Shown piece after piece: positions 31,731 through 44,485 of a stretch of 64,000 nt of DNA. Numbering within the stretch: position 1 is the first letter of the stretch; each line of letters begins with the position of its first letter. The notes beneath the pieces were generated by a model. That model was not told the DNA's origin. It saw only the letters and a program-made list of their open reading frames with translations, and ran no database searches. This DNA is from Orobanche coerulescens (taxonomy: Eukaryota > Streptophyta > Magnoliopsida > Lamiales > Orobanchaceae), in contig CM065815.1 of assembly GCA_033398695.1 (NCBI GenBank), positions 146,303,001 through 146,367,000 of the forward strand. Direction: 5' to 3'. The position numbers and the translations under genes are program-made.

Positions 31731-31875
31731 AGTGAGTCGTTTGTGTAGCTACCTGTTGCAATATAGTAGCAACACTAATGCCAATGTCATTCTTGGCAAT
31801 ATTCTCTTGGTCCCGCATCCGATCTCCATGATCACCCATACCATGGTCACGACCACGACCTATGCCTCTCGGCAT
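31731..31875 (-). pseudogene. Gag of the gag-only gypsy element, N-terminal part
   Basis: The minus-strand frame starts at ATG 31873-31875 with MPRGIGRGRDHGMGDHG, the Arg/Gly-rich start also seen in the other chromovirus gags here, and continues to VATQTTH at the insertion point. The AGTGA at 21820-21824 is repeated at 31731-31735, showing that this segment and the one ending at 21824 were once contiguous. Confidence 0.8.
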
Positions 31876-32367
31876 ACTGAGCAGATACCCACTCAACACG
31901 ATGAATCACAACATCGCAAAATAATATATCTAAGTGCCAACTCAGCAGAACATATCAACATAAGGCAACAAGTAGCAACACGATAAAAATATCCGCTCCG
32001 GATAAATACATGAATACAAAAATTACAATTGCAACAAATGAAACTTGCAGTCGTAACTAACGGATCACATAACCGTATCAACAGAAAATCAACGACCATT
32101 ATCGTTACAATCATGGCCATAAAATACCACACATGGTAGCCAATCAATTTTGACATTCCTTTTAAAACTCCATGAGGTGTCCGTTTAATTAATATCATTT
32201 GAAAATCTTTGAATCTGTATGTTCAATTGAAATAAAAATTTGAAAGTACTTTTGGTACGTCGGGCTATTTTATCAAGTTTAGAACCACAATTCATAACCG
32301 TTTATTTTGAAACCTTTCCAAATTCATAACTCAAAACAGCAAGTTTCCTCGAAGTCGACATCACCAA
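31876..32367 (-). other. Probable 5' leader of the gag-only element
   Basis: Non-coding sequence upstream (minus-strand sense) of the gag start, ending where the CACTA terminus begins. No PBS or second LTR is present, so the 5' LTR probably lies beyond the CACTA insertion and outside the window, or was lost. Confidence 0.45.
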
Positions 32368-32399
32368 CACTACTACGAAAAGAGGATTCAACATCATCC

Positions 32400-32665
32400 A
32401 ATTTACATCGGTCTTTAAAAAAACTGATGTAAAAAAGAAGGCGGTGGTGAAATTGTAATTTTCTTTGATGTTCACATCGGTTAAAAAATAATCGATGTAG
32501 AAGTTACTATTTTAACATCGGTTATTTAATAACCAATGTGAATAGTACCAGTTTCACATCGGTTCTTTAGCAATCGATGTGAGTTGCACTAATTTAACAT
32601 CGGTTACCTGACAAACTGATGTGAATTTCAACATTAACATCGGTTTCCTTATAACCGATGTGGAA
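32400..32665. repeat. CACTA subterminal inverted repeats
   Basis: Six units of ACATCGGT...(A)CCGATGT type follow each other, each a short inverted repeat such as ACATCGGTTTCC facing ATAACCGATGT. These are typical TNP1-type binding repeats of CACTA elements. Confidence 0.88.
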
Positions 32666-34526
32666 AGCCATTATACAAAATACCCAGCACTGACGGGCCT
32701 TTCCTTTAATCCCTTTGCGTCTCTCTCTCTCACATCTGGGATCTCACGGCGAAATCGAAGAATACCGTACCGCTTTCCTCCTATCAAGCTTTCATTCACG
32801 GAAATCTTTACCCGATTCAATCTAGCAACTGCCTGTCACCACTGGATAGTTCAAGACTGACCCGGGCGTATGAATATAGGAGTGAATACAGACCCCTGCC
32901 CTCTATATCTGTCTCCATCATTTTCCAATCATTGCTCCTTTTCCATTTCTGCAGAAGTCGGCTTGCTCCTATAAGGTATATGGTCTTCTCTTTGTGGAAT
33001 TCTGGAAAATGGTGATATAATAAGATTTTATTTGGTCTTCCCCCTATGTTAGATAAATTGAATCCAACTTTTTTCTTTTGTTTTATTATTCTAGTCATAG
33101 AAGTTTGTAGTTCTAGAAAAGCCTTGTAATTTATGAAGGAAAATATTTTCTTGAACTATTTGTGTTGCTGAAGCTGAAAACAGGCCTCCCTGGTGTTGGA
33201 GGGGCTTCCAATAAATTTCTCTTTGTGCCCCTATTATGTGATGAAATTTCAGAAAAGCCCCTGATTTCTGTGCCACTGTTTCCCATTGGGAATGATTTTT
33301 CAAAATCTGAGGTTTCTTTTAGGTTCAGTTTACAGAAAGGGTCACGAAATGAATCCAATAATGGGTTCTTATGCTTGTTTTGTCCAATCTGCGCATTCTG
33401 CGTTTCCAGATTTTTAATCGAAGCCTCAGTGTTTCTTTGAGATTCTTCTTGACTCTTTGAGAGGGCTTAAAATTGACTTTGAGTAGTCTTCATGTATTGG
33501 GCAAGAGTTTCTTCGAGACTTTTCCTAGGTTGCTGTGAATTGGTGGCTTGAGGTGGTTGAAAATTATTGTTCCCACCTCAAAAGAAATTTTGACATCCAA
33601 TTTGGCCAACCAGAAATAAAATTATTAAAAAAAAGGATACATTTGGTGTCTAGCAACAACTTACAAAAATTGTATAGAGGTGGTGATTTTCATATATTGT
33701 AGAAAGAATTTGTTAGTTTTCCTCTAAGTCCCACTTTGTTAACTATGATATTGTATTGAATTCATGTCATACAATAATAATTTTTCATGTAAAAGTATAA
33801 TAAAAGCCATAGATATCGAGTAACATAGTACTCACTGGTCCGTGCTGAACTACTAGTCGCGCTTCAACCTTCTTAAGGTTGTATTGTTAGAATGTTCAGT
33901 CACTTGTACGAAGAAAGAGGAGTTAGCAATGTGTATGAAGTGAAGTTTTAATATTTAAATCTTTTATGCATGCTACATTGCGAGTGAATATAGACACCAT
34001 TTCCCCCCATTTGCTTCTGGTATTTACATTTAAGTGCCTCAGAACTATTCCTCTAATCCATTTGTTTGGAGAGTGTATGTTCGTAGAAGAAAGAGAATGG
34101 GGAAAAGTTCTGCTATTAACGTGGTTAAGGATATCCCTGAATCATACGAACATTTCTGTTATTGGTGATATCACTGAAGTGTAGGAAAATGGTTAGCTAA
34201 TAGTGAGTAATATATTAGGGAGAGTAGGGTTTGTTATCTGGAGGACACGTTTATTGTTATCTTTGTGATAGGAGAATAATTGCTCTGGATATGCAATATA
34301 ATTATTACCATCAGCTTCTATTAATACAATCAATTCCAATTTTCCATTATTCAAACTCTTTCGTTATACATTTTCCAAGTATATAATATTCTCTAAATGT
34401 CATAATATGAAGTCCATGGTTGCGTCTTAAGTATCTTCTCCCTTTTGGATAGATGTTAACTTTGTCTTGAATATCTTCTCGTCAGTTGGTTTTGAAACTA
34501 TTTTTTGTCCAGATTGATCTTATAGT

Positions 34527-35782
34527 CCTAAAACGGATCGAACATGGATGAATGCTAGTCGAATAAGTGATGAATATGAGAATGGAGTTAAGTAATTTCT
34601 AGAATTTGCACAACAAAATCGACTAGAACCCGATTGTATCAATTGTGTGAATGGAAGAAGGCATGAAGTTAGCAAGATTCGACAACATCTTCTTTGTGAT
34701 TTAATTAACAAGAATTATAAAATATGGACATGGCATGGTGAATTGGTGAACTTTTGAAGTGAGCACGCAGAATACACTCATGACACTTATGTAGATACAT
34801 ACAATCGAGTTGAAGACATGATTCGTGATGTTGGACAAGAATCTTTTCAACGAGCACATGTGTATGATACGTTGAAAAGTGATTCAGAGACACCTTTGTG
34901 GCCGGGGTGTAAACTATTTACACGGTTGTCAGCAGTGTTAAAACTGGTTAATCTGAAGGCGAGAAATGGATGGAGTGATAAAAGCTTAATGAATTGCTTG
35001 AACTCTTGAAGGAGATGCTTCCAGAAGATAACACATTACCGAATCGTAATTATGAGGCAAAGAAGATATTTTGTTCGATGGGAATGGAGTCCGATGGGAA
35101 TGGAGTACAAGAAAATACACGCATGCCCTAATGATTGCATATTATACAGAAAAGAGTATGAAACATTGCATAAGTGTCCCACATATGGGGTATCGAGGTA
35201 CAAATCCAAGTCAGATGATTGCAGTGATGGTAGCACAAAACGAGGTTCCCCTGCGAAGGTGTTATGGTATCTTCCAATAATTCCAAGGTTTAAGCAATTG
35301 TTTGCTAATGCAGATGATGCGAAAAACCTCATATGGCATGCGGAAGGGAGAAAATGCAATGAACAGCTTTGCCATCCGGCTGATTCTTTACAGTGGAAGA
35401 AAATTGATAACTTGTTTCCATATCTTCGGAATGAGGCAAGAAATCTTAGACCTGGACTTGCTACAGATGGGATGAATCAATTTGGTAACATGAGCTGTAA
35501 GCATAGTTCATGGCCGGTTATGCTTGTGATTTACAATCTGCCTGATTGGTTGTGCATGAAATGGAAATATGTTATGTTATCTATGATGATTTCAGGCCCA
35601 AGACAATCAGGAAATGAAATATATTTATCTAAGTCCTTTGATTGAAGACTTTAAATGTTATGGGAGGAAGGGATAAACATGTTTGATGGGATCGTCAGCA
35701 AAGTTTCAAGTTGCGTGCATTGTTATTTTGCACCATTAATGACTTTCCAGCATATGGAAATGTGAGTGGGTATGGTGTTAAG
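34527..35782 (+). pseudogene. CACTA TNP2 transposase, broken
   Basis: The N-terminal transposase-associated domain reads DRTWMN...YENGVK.FLEFA...C.NC...RRHEVSKIRQHLL....YKIWTWHGE (34527-34745). The TNP2 region (Transposase_21) follows, with KIHACPNDCILYRKEYE, CPTYGVSRYK, WYLPIIPRFKQLFAN, LIWHAEGR, FPYLRNEARNLRPGLATDGMNQFG, MISGPRQSGNEIYLSPLIED and FCTINDFPAYGNVSGYGVK. In-frame stops (about 34596 and 34755), a 16-bp duplication at 35076-35107 and a frameshift near 35630 disable it. The LTR at 35783 cuts directly after GYGVK. Confidence 0.88.
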
Positions 35783-36059
35783 TGTAATATCCTGAATTTC
35801 TACTATGGTTGTTTAATTTTATTTTATCTGAGTTATATTGTACAGTGTGAGATCTGTACAATATGGATAAAAATTGAAGGACTAAGACAGTTGTATTAGT
35901 ATAATTGTCGTAGTTGGTCGACAATTGCATTTGAGGATATTGTGTATCGCATGAGAATATTATTGGAATGAATATATGTATTCAGCATGTCATGTATACG
36001 TATCCAATATGTCTAGACAACGGACAGGAACAATTGGAATTGGCTAAGTATAGCCTGAT

Positions 36060-36661
36060 TAACGTACGCTAGTATGAGGACTTATCACATGCTAATGTGC
36101 AGAGCTTACGTACGCTAAGAAGGACCGTTAACATACGTAAGATCATATTGGACAAGATCCAGGTTGTGGCCGACAAGTAGGTCCCGAACTGAGTCATCGG
36201 CATTTTGCGCACGCTAATGCATAAGGTTAACGCACGCTAGTGCAGAACAGATCAGAGGGAATCTACATGTGGACCCGGTTAGTTTCGGCGCATGTCCCGA
36301 CAAGGTCAACGGATGTTTGCTATGGAAGACTAGCGCACGCTAAGCGTAGGGCTTAACGCACACTAATACCAGATTAGTCAAAGGGAATCCCGACTTTGTT
36401 GTTTGCTTTCGGCGTATGGACCCAGGCATCTTCAGAGTAGGTGCAGATTATCGAGTCAATGGGGATTAGCACGTGCTATTGTTGGAGAATTACGCACGCT
36501 AATGAGCATATTACTGTAACAAGTCAACGTCGATATTACGTACGCTACGGCATGGATTTTGCGTACAAATTATTGTGCGAACTGAGGCAGTAGCCACTGG
36601 ACCACGATTGCACACGCTATGGCAGGTAACACATGCTATTTAGTGAGAGTAGCGCACGCTT
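36060..36661 (+). promoter_or_regulatory. Palindrome array upstream of TATA, plus-strand LTR
   Basis: Centres 36065.5, 36088.5, 36111.5, 36134.5 (23, 23, 23); 36210.5, 36233.5 (23); 36336.5, 36359.5 (23); 36472.5, 36495.5, a degenerate 36518, 36541.5, 36564.5 (23 each); 36613.5, 36632.5, 36655.5 (19, 23). TATA follows 17 bp later. Cores are mostly ACGTACGC, GCGCACGC and ACGCACGC. Confidence 0.85.
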
Positions 36662-36903
36662 GTAATGTGCAGTATATATATGTGCAGTTGGGTATTATTA
36701 TTCATTTCGGCCATTTCTTCCCTTCATCAGATAGAGAGAGTTCTTGGGCGAGGTTTTGAGGTCCCAAACACTTGAGTGTTTGTAGAGATGATCACCTTTA
36801 ACAACATTAAGCTTGAGATCATGGATTAGAGCTTTGTTCTTAAAGTTGTCAATGATTCTTGGAGGGAGCTCGATTGTTCTTCATAATAATTCGTCAATAC
36901 AAG

Positions 36904-38881
36904 GTAATATTCGTATCCATTCGATAGTAGTTCATTTTACAAGGATGTTTACAGGTTAGGAAGCATGTTGGTTTATCTTATTATGTATGATGATGTTACA
37001 CGTGATTAAATGGAATTATGACAAGAGATTGAAGATGTTGGTTAAGATTCTTCATGTTGTAATAATGGTGATTCGTTCAAATGTGCTTGTAAGATGGATT
37101 TCCAAATCATGCCGATGTTGTTATTGATATATGGGTATTGATATGATTGCAGTGGTTTTGGATTGTGTTGAAGGGTTTGATGTAATCCCTTTCTTCATTT
37201 TGGATTCTTGACGTTTTTGTCGTTGTTTACTTTGTATGATGACGAAGATGTAAGTGTTGTTGTGATTCTTCGTGTTGCTTGAAGCTTGTTGAGGAATATG
37301 GTGGTGTGATGTTTTAGATGTTCGAACGTATTGGATTAATTGTTGATATGTTTATCGGATTGTGGAATCGTATTATGGTTATGACTTCGTGATTTATTGA
37401 TTGAGTTATTTGGATTGATGTTTAATCGAGATATTATGGAACCGTTGGGTTTGTTGATTGGTTATATTGATTGTTGATTGTTATCGAACTTGTTGTTATC
37501 GATTATTATAATAGGTTGTGAGGATTGATCGTTGATTAGAATATAATGTTGCGGTCGAGTTCGAGGATGTTCGTGAATTGCTTTGGCCGGGGGCCGAGGA
37601 GCTTGTAGACGACGACAAATAATTGGTAACGACTTCACTATCGTCGTATCGGTATCAGGGCAAGTTATTACTTGCTCAGTTTATAATATTAATGAATAGT
37701 TTCAGTTTCATTCATTTAAAATTCGTATAGCAATGATTATAATTGTGAACTCTGGAGATTTGGGATTGTACATTATTTCCTGATTTTGGGAATTTAATCA
37801 TAATGTATATGATTTAAATTTGTTGGTATACTTGGGTATCGAGGATACATTTTGGTAAAGACGAGTATATGAGTTATCTATAGTCCGTGGTATTTTGGAT
37901 CGTCGAACATTGAGAACAATTGTTGGTGATAGTTTTTGACATCAAGATTGCTATCGAAGGATTCGGGGCAAATACTCTAATCATTTGTGTCATTTAGTGT
38001 CAATCATGTTGTGATACATTCATGTATTATTGTTGTCAGGCATGACGATTATGTTGTTATGTGTCGTGCATATGTGTTGTGATTGTTTTGTCCATCATGT
38101 GTTGGTCCGATGGGATCATCATGGGAATCTATAGCCGTGTGTGCTGGATCGTTGGATGGGTACTTCCACCATGTGTTGGTCCGACGAGATCATCATGTGA
38201 ATCTATGTTGTGTGTGCTGGATCGTTGGATTATCATGTGTTGTTGTGCATATGCATATTGTGGGTTATCCACCACGTGTTGATCTAATAGGATCATCGTG
38301 GGAATCTATGTTGTGTGCGCTGGATCGTTGGATTATCATAAGATACGTTGTTGTTATTGTTGTGAGCATATTGATGTTATCACTTGAGTTTGCATTTGTA
38401 GGTCTTGTGTTAGGACCATGTCTGTATGTTGTATTGATCTGATCTCAGATTAGACTGACATGATTCGTCGTGGCATTGCATATCTTGAGGTACGTTCCAT
38501 ATTTTCTTATTGGTACTTGTCTGTTGATTGGCAATCGATTATCATGTTGAGATTTGATGATATTATCCGATGGATTGGGTTGGACAGAGTTAGTATATTT
38601 CGTAACAGTGAGTTATGATGATGTTTTGAGAATCTTGGGTATTGTCTGGGATACAGTACAAATGTATGTGTACGATTCAGTGTGTTTTTGGGAATACGAG
38701 ATGTGGAATATGGTGAGGATTACTTTGATGAGGATTATCACGAATTGATAAGGTTATGATGTTAAGATTACATTGGTCGTATTCTTACTTTGTAATTTCA
38801 TTGGTATGTAATTATTGATGTGATGTGATCATTATCATTGTTGAGTATTATGGATGACCCCGTCGTGGGCTTTATTTTTAG
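36904..38881 (+). other. Candidate LTR intron of the plus-strand element
   Basis: Donor CAATACAAG|GTAATATTC at 36904, about 230 bp after TATA. Acceptor TTTATTTTTAG|GTACTC at 38881, preceded by GATGACCCCGTCGTGGG, a weak hairpin. The second exon would be 486 nt. The orientation is opposite to the other copies, so the similarity is not a strand artefact. Confidence 0.5.
38096..38333. repeat. Tandem repeat in the plus-strand LTR, three copies
   Basis: Units near 38096-38155, 38170-38230 and 38272-38333 contain TGTTGGTCCGATGGGATCAT and TGCTGGATCGTTGGAT in variants. The reverse complement is related to the Tekay-1 LTR repeat at 22355-22491. Confidence 0.75.
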
Positions 38882-39367
38882 GTACTCGGAGTTTGAGCTT
38901 GTAGCGATCGTGAAGTGATGAGCTTCCCGGAGGATAATAGCTATGGTGTGTGTTTGTGAATTGAGCACTTTGACTAGTTGTCATTTTTCCGCTGCAAAAG
39001 TATGTTTAGTTATTTGTTATATCCGCTGCGAGTGTATTCTAAAATGGGTGACTAGCATTTTATGAACTTGGGTTTATTCTGGAAAATCATTTTTTAAACT
39101 ATTTTTCCGAGACGTGCAAGCGGTGGCTTAATGTTTACTTTTGAAATTGTTGAGTTTTGGCGTTTTGGTCTTATACTTTCAAATGAGATTTTTATGACGG
39201 TATTGATAAATGGATTTTATAAAGTCTTTGAATATTTTAAAAGATATTACAATTATCGCCGCTTAGGCGTATTTGAAATGTTTGTAAAAATGTCTGTTAG
39301 CCTTGTGGGTTTCGTTTCGAGGCCCACGGCGCTGTAATATTCCCGGATGGCTCTGGAGGGTGTTACA

Positions 39368-40089
39368 TAATATTGTATCGGAGCTTAGGTTGTGTGAACC
39401 TAGGCTGTCGGGTCGAGTCGAGTCGTGTTTTTGTCACATAATTTGAGTTGTCGGTTGGCAAGTATTAGAGCCCTGAGTTTTTGTTGTTCACTCGGGCTTG
39501 TGTGTTATGTGGTTTACCAGTGTGGTATTGTGGTTGTTTTAAACTTATCCAAATGACATTAATGTGATTCTTTGGAAGGAGATGTGTTGTGTTCTCGAGT
39601 TGAACTGATTTTGCAAAATTTATGTTTTGAAAATATATGTATCGAGTATTTTCTAGAGTTGAGACATGTGCCAGTATCACGGGGAATCATCGGCTTCACG
39701 ATCTGTAAGTATTTGGATTTTTAAATTGCATTGAGTTTATTCTTAGTTATAAGTTGATGTACTTTGAGAAACATTTGGAAGAATACTATGTGTTACAGTA
39801 TGAGGTAGCAGAATATAATAGTTGAGACAGAACTAATGATCTTGAGAAGATATGATTATGGAAAATTAATATGTCGGTTATAAGGAAAACAGAGTAGTGT
39901 ATTTGGGAGAAATGTTGTGGATTGTTGAGAGGGACATGTAGTCATGCTAGTTTATTTTGAGATATATGAAACTGTTTTTTTTAACATTTGAAAATGATAC
40001 TTTTCAACACGATATATTTTGAATAAACTATTTTGCTCGCTGTCATGAAAATGTATTTTCTTAAATTTATTTTAAGAGACAGTATTGTT
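39368..40089 (+). other. PBS and leader of the plus-strand gypsy-type element
   Basis: PBS-like TTGTATCGGAGC at 39373-39384, then about 700 bp of T-rich leader without a coding frame before the insertion of Tekay-2 at 40090. The gag should start on the far side of the insertion, outside the window. Confidence 0.6.
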
Positions 40090-40339
40090 TGTAACACCCC
40101 AAACTAGGCAGCTATTACAGTGCCATGGAACCCCAACTGGGACCCACCAGACGAATGAAAATTAATGAATTAAATAATATAATTATAGTACCGAACCACA
40201 TTATATTACCAAATACTCTAATGAGGAGCTTAAGTACAATACACCAGGACAATACAGAATACTAGTATATTTTATATGAAGATAAAATACACCACCCGGA
40301 ATAAATAAACATCCCAAATGGAATTTGCAGCAGAAATAC
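40090..40339 (-). repeat. Tekay-2 3' LTR, outer fragment
   Basis: 250 bp matching 55969-56218 of the other LTR. It continues at 48489 after removal of the LARD and one AATAC copy. Combined length is about 2480 bp. Confidence 0.92.
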
Positions 40340-40725
40340 TGTAACACCCCCAAGATATTCGAGGTGTATTACAGCGCTGTGGACCCCTACATGGGACCCA
40401 CCAGGCTAACACAAGAAAACACCACTCGACTAACCGCTTCGGTTAGCAAAGAAACAATTGTTAACAATAAGAACATAAAACAACACGTCCGGTACAACCG
40501 GCATAATAAACATCAACCGACAAATACAGTAACTCCAACGAATACCAATCACAATCCGAAAGGAAAAACCTAAGTACTCGCGAGTACAATCTATAAGTTT
40601 ACAATTTGGAAAACATCCACATCAAAAGAGACAGTAGGAAATAACAAGACTCAATTACACATGTCAACAACCTTGGCCGACATCCTCGTACCATCCCAGC
40701 GCCCGCTCGTCTGGCTGAACATAAC

Positions 40726-41568
40726 CTGAAATCGATAACAAGAATTTCTCCAAAACGGGTCCCCAGAGGGGTTAGCAATTACGCTAGTACAAGTAATCAA
40801 GGCAAACCAATCGCTTACACATTTCATAGTACATGCACCAATATCATTTCGAAAACCAAAACCAGACATGTCTTTTCCGGAAACAAACAGTCACAATTAA
40901 TTTGCCTAGGACCGGGACGAAGCCACGAATCCCACTCGAGGCCTCTAAGGACCCTCCCGAGCTGGCCACATTCATAAAACAAGTCAAGCACCACACGTCA
41001 CCTAGGACCGGGACGAAGCCACGAATCCCACTCGAGGCCTCTAAGGACCCTCCCGAGCTGGCTAGCGAATCAAACTCATGAATCCAGGACGAAGCCATAG
41101 ATTCCCTCGAGGCCTCGTCGGACCCTCCCGAGGTGAGTAAAGCACACACAATATACATTACCATTTCACGTTAAGCATAAAGGTTTCCAAGAATTACTTG
41201 CCTTGAATGTTGACGACGCAACGAACGGAAAGGAAAGTCACCGACGAACGCTAGGAACCAACGAAACCGAACCTAACGATTCGAAGAATACAATCACAAC
41301 CATTTCTAAATGAATACGGAATTGGAATACACCCGAAAACCCGCCTACAATTCATGTATATTCGTATATAAACAACAACGAGGGCGGACCACAACCAAAC
41401 CCTCTCGATTCCGTAAAAATCACGAAATATACCATGAATCCGTAGGGAAACTAAGAATACCAACAAGATTAATCATATTCATCATGAATTAATCGACAAA
41501 ACGGAACGAATCGGACAAAAACGTGAAAACCCCCAATTTTACCAAAAGTAGGGTTCTAAAGATCTAAC
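40726..41568 (-). other. Candidate LTR intron, LARD 3' LTR
   Basis: Donor AATCAAG|GTTAGATC (intron starts 41568), about 145 bp after TATA. TTGCTAAC, then a CCCC-TCT-GGGG hairpin (plus 40761-40771), then the acceptor TATCGATTTCAG|GTTATG (ends 40726). At 843 bp it is the shortest in the window. The 5' LTR has the same at 46791-47629. Confidence 0.45.
40911..41132. repeat. Tandem repeat in LARD LTR, three copies
   Basis: Copies start near 40911, 41001 and 41083 with GGACGAAGCCA, and each holds CTCGAGGCCTC and CCTCCCGAG, which can pair. The repeat is also present in the other LTR (46973-47193). Confidence 0.85.
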
Positions 41569-41719
41569 CTTGATTCGCTGGATCAAGGGATGATATCGGA
41601 CGAATGATTGATGATATAACCCAAAGAACTCCATGGATAAGTTGTTAAACAACATGGCTTCAAGCTTAGAACACGCCCAGCAGCGGAAGAGGAGAAGTTA
41701 AAAAATGAATTTATAGGGG

Positions 41720-42050
41720 TTGACTGCCCTGCCGGACACGGCCCGTGCCGATCGGCACGGTCGTGTCGCACAGCTGGCCGACAGGGACTCGACCGTGTCC
41801 TGCTTGACACGGTCGCGGCGCGGAGGGCCTTCCGATAGTGACCCGTCCGACAGCGACTCGGTATGACTCGACCGTGTCCTGGAACACGGTCGGGCGTGTC
41901 GGCAGTCGGTTCTGGCTTATCCGGAAGAGTTCGACTCGGCCGTGCCAAACGACACGGTCGAGTCCTGTGGGAAGGGACTTCGGCATTTCCGGACGAGTAC
42001 GGCACGGGCCGTGTCGGACGACACGGCCGAGTTCGGTCGGCAGTGATCGG
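41720..42050 (-). promoter_or_regulatory. GC-rich palindrome array, LARD 3' LTR
   Basis: Same array as at 47823-48110 (core CACGGCCGTG, variants CTCGACCGTG, CACGGTCGAG). This copy has many small differences and indels relative to the other LTR. Confidence 0.75.
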
Positions 42051-44485
42051 CCAATAACTGAAAAATGAGCGGGTGAGCTAAAACGACCATAACTCTCTCG
42101 TCCGGACTCCGATTGACTCACCGTTTGAACCATTGGAAAGCTAACTCGATGTTCTATAATATTGCAAAGATTCAGAATCTTTGGAGTTTCCAAGAATTAA
42201 TGGTGACTTTACAAAGTCGAACTCCCACGTGAAAAAGTCGATTAAGGACACGGAACTCAACAAAACGACACCGAAACGAACTCGGATGACAAAAAGTGCA
42301 GAATTAATCATTCTCGGAATGACGAAAGGGTCTTGATAGAGTTGTCAAAACGAACTTCCTCCGAAAAAAGAAAATTACCGAAATTCGAAATTGCGGATAT
42401 TACATTCTACCCTCCTTAAAAGAAGTTTCGTCCCGAAACTTAAAACAAGTAGGGGGGAGCAATATACCCGCCAAGAAAACTCGACGAGATACACAAAAAT
42501 AGAAAACTCACGCCCAACGGCGAAACGCTGCAAGAAACGCAAAGAGACATACGGCGTGAAAACACGCTTCACGACGACCAACACAACGTCGCCGTTAGGG
42601 ATACAATAAAACCAACAAATGACAAGCGTCATCAAACGGATGATATAGCCAAGTCAATTATCCGACAATCACAAATCACAACGAACGAAAGTCAGTATGA
42701 TTGACCAACCCAGCGGTACATCAATCGAAACGCAAGCCAATCGCTGAACTAATACGGAATTCCACCGCCCAAGGGTTGGAGGATCGAAAACGAGACTAAT
42801 TTCCCAAACTTAAGGGAATTACGGAGGAGTCTGAACGTTCAACAATCACAAAACGAGAACAAAAACCGAACAAACAAACGATCGAGACAACAAAAATCGA
42901 GCAATCATGTCCGAAACACGAAGGATAATAAAACTCAAACAACAACTCCCAGGATGATCTGGTGAGAATTACAAGGAATGCATTCCCATAAGATCCACAG
43001 GATAGGGAATAGCGATTGAAAAGTCACAGCAACAAACGAGTTATTCCAAAACAATACCACACTCGTTCGATCAACAAAAGCAAGGGATAGGGAAAGTTCA
43101 GAAATGTCAACGAACATAAACGAGTCGACAGAGTCGAAAATACAGAAGCTCCAAATCCGATCCACTTCGAATAAAAGAACTAGTAGAACCAAAAGATGTT
43201 ACTTCCGAACAAGGTTCACAAGAATCGAACCGAATTCGGAAAAGTCACAGCGATAACCAGATCGACCCAAAACAAGATCACAGCTCGTTCAAATAATGAA
43301 CCCGAAATACAAAACAAGTTCAGACAGTATCAACGAACACGAGCGAATCGATAGACTGGAGAAAGAGAAAATACAGAAGTCAAAATAGTATGGGTATTAC
43401 CCCCGACCTCATCCACGAAATTCACAAAAACAGGAGCAAGGTAACAAGACATTAAACAACCGACACATAACGGAACGATCACCGATGCACACGGTCATAC
43501 CAAACCAAGCTCTAACAGCTCGCACATGCGCGACAACGTAGAAATCACTACGAGGCGGCAACATTCGACACTAACATCCCACCTCTCACAACAAATGCGT
43601 GGCAACGCCTCGACGTTCATGCCACCAATCTGATCATACTCGGGAGCAAACATCATAACGACAACGCGAACATCATACATATATACCCAGCCCTCAAACG
43701 GGAATGGATAGGTTTTAAAAACGAAAACCTCATTTTGAAAATAATTTGCAAGCACCAGTTGATTTTGAGTATCATATATCAAAAAATAGTACAAACATCG
43801 TCATCGAGACTTTAAAAAAAACCATCTTGCGTTTGAAAAAAAAAAATGAAGACACCTTTCGTTAAATTACAACTTTTCAGCTATATTCGTCATTCGGGTC
43901 TAAGCGAATGCGTTTCTAAATCATTAGAAATATCTCCAAATATTTTGATCCCCAAAGTAGAATAATTTTGAAACATAGCGTGGCGCCAGTAGGCATCTTG
44001 AGGACACTGTGAGAAAATAATTCATTTTAAAAGTACGTCTCGAGGTTTATTTTCTAAGATACTCAAGATTTTTCGTATACAATAGGCCAAAATGCCTTAA
44101 TTCACACTTGTCAACATTCACTTAAACACATCATAGCACACTCATTAAATCGTTCACAATCAAGACAGTGATATACAATCTCTAGGATATGTTTAACAAC
44201 ATCGTTAAAACAACGATCGGTTTATCAAAACCGGATGGAAAACGACATCAAGAACAAAACTCCAAAAAGTCAACTCTAGGGATTCAAGAAAAATACCTAG
44301 ATTCGGCGAAGAACAATGGATTAGATGATGTTAAAAATCATCTAGGATACTCCAAAACACCTTTGGATGGAAGAAAAATCAGCCCAGATGCGAAACTGAG
44401 TCGCTACGTCTCAATCTCATGGAGGAAGAAGAAAAATGAAGAAAAATGCAACTTCTAGACTGGTGTCCGGTATTTATACTGGACA

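Larger units (their letters stand above)
32368..35782 (+). mobile_element. CACTA transposon, 5' part, interrupted
   Basis: The terminus CACTACTACGAAAA at 32368 is the CACTA signature. Subterminal repeats (32400-32665) and a TNP2-type transposase (34527-35782) follow on the plus strand. The 3' end is not reached because a gypsy-type LTR is inserted at 35783. The left flank CAA (32365-32367) would be the 3-bp TSD. Between about 32700 and 34500 only short frames are seen. Confidence 0.88.
35783..39367 (+). repeat. 5' LTR of a plus-strand gypsy-type element (3585 bp)
   Basis: Starts TGTAATATCC and ends GAGGGTGTTACA. It is followed after 5 nt by TTGTATCGGAGC, a near-match to the Met-tRNA PBS. Same end types and internal plan as the minus-strand Tekay LTRs: palindromes, TATA (GTATATATATG, about 36672), candidate intron (36904-38881) and tandem repeats (38096-38333). 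Inserted in the CACTA transposase, with TTAAG (35778-35782) as the likely target site. The 3' LTR is outside the window. Confidence 0.85.
40340..42404 (-). repeat. LARD 3' LTR (2065 bp)
   Basis: Contains the array 41720-42050, a TATA (complement of GAATTTATAGGGG, about 41707-41719), a candidate intron and three repeat copies (40911-41132). Nearly identical to 46407-48483 except within GC-rich patches. Confidence 0.92.
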
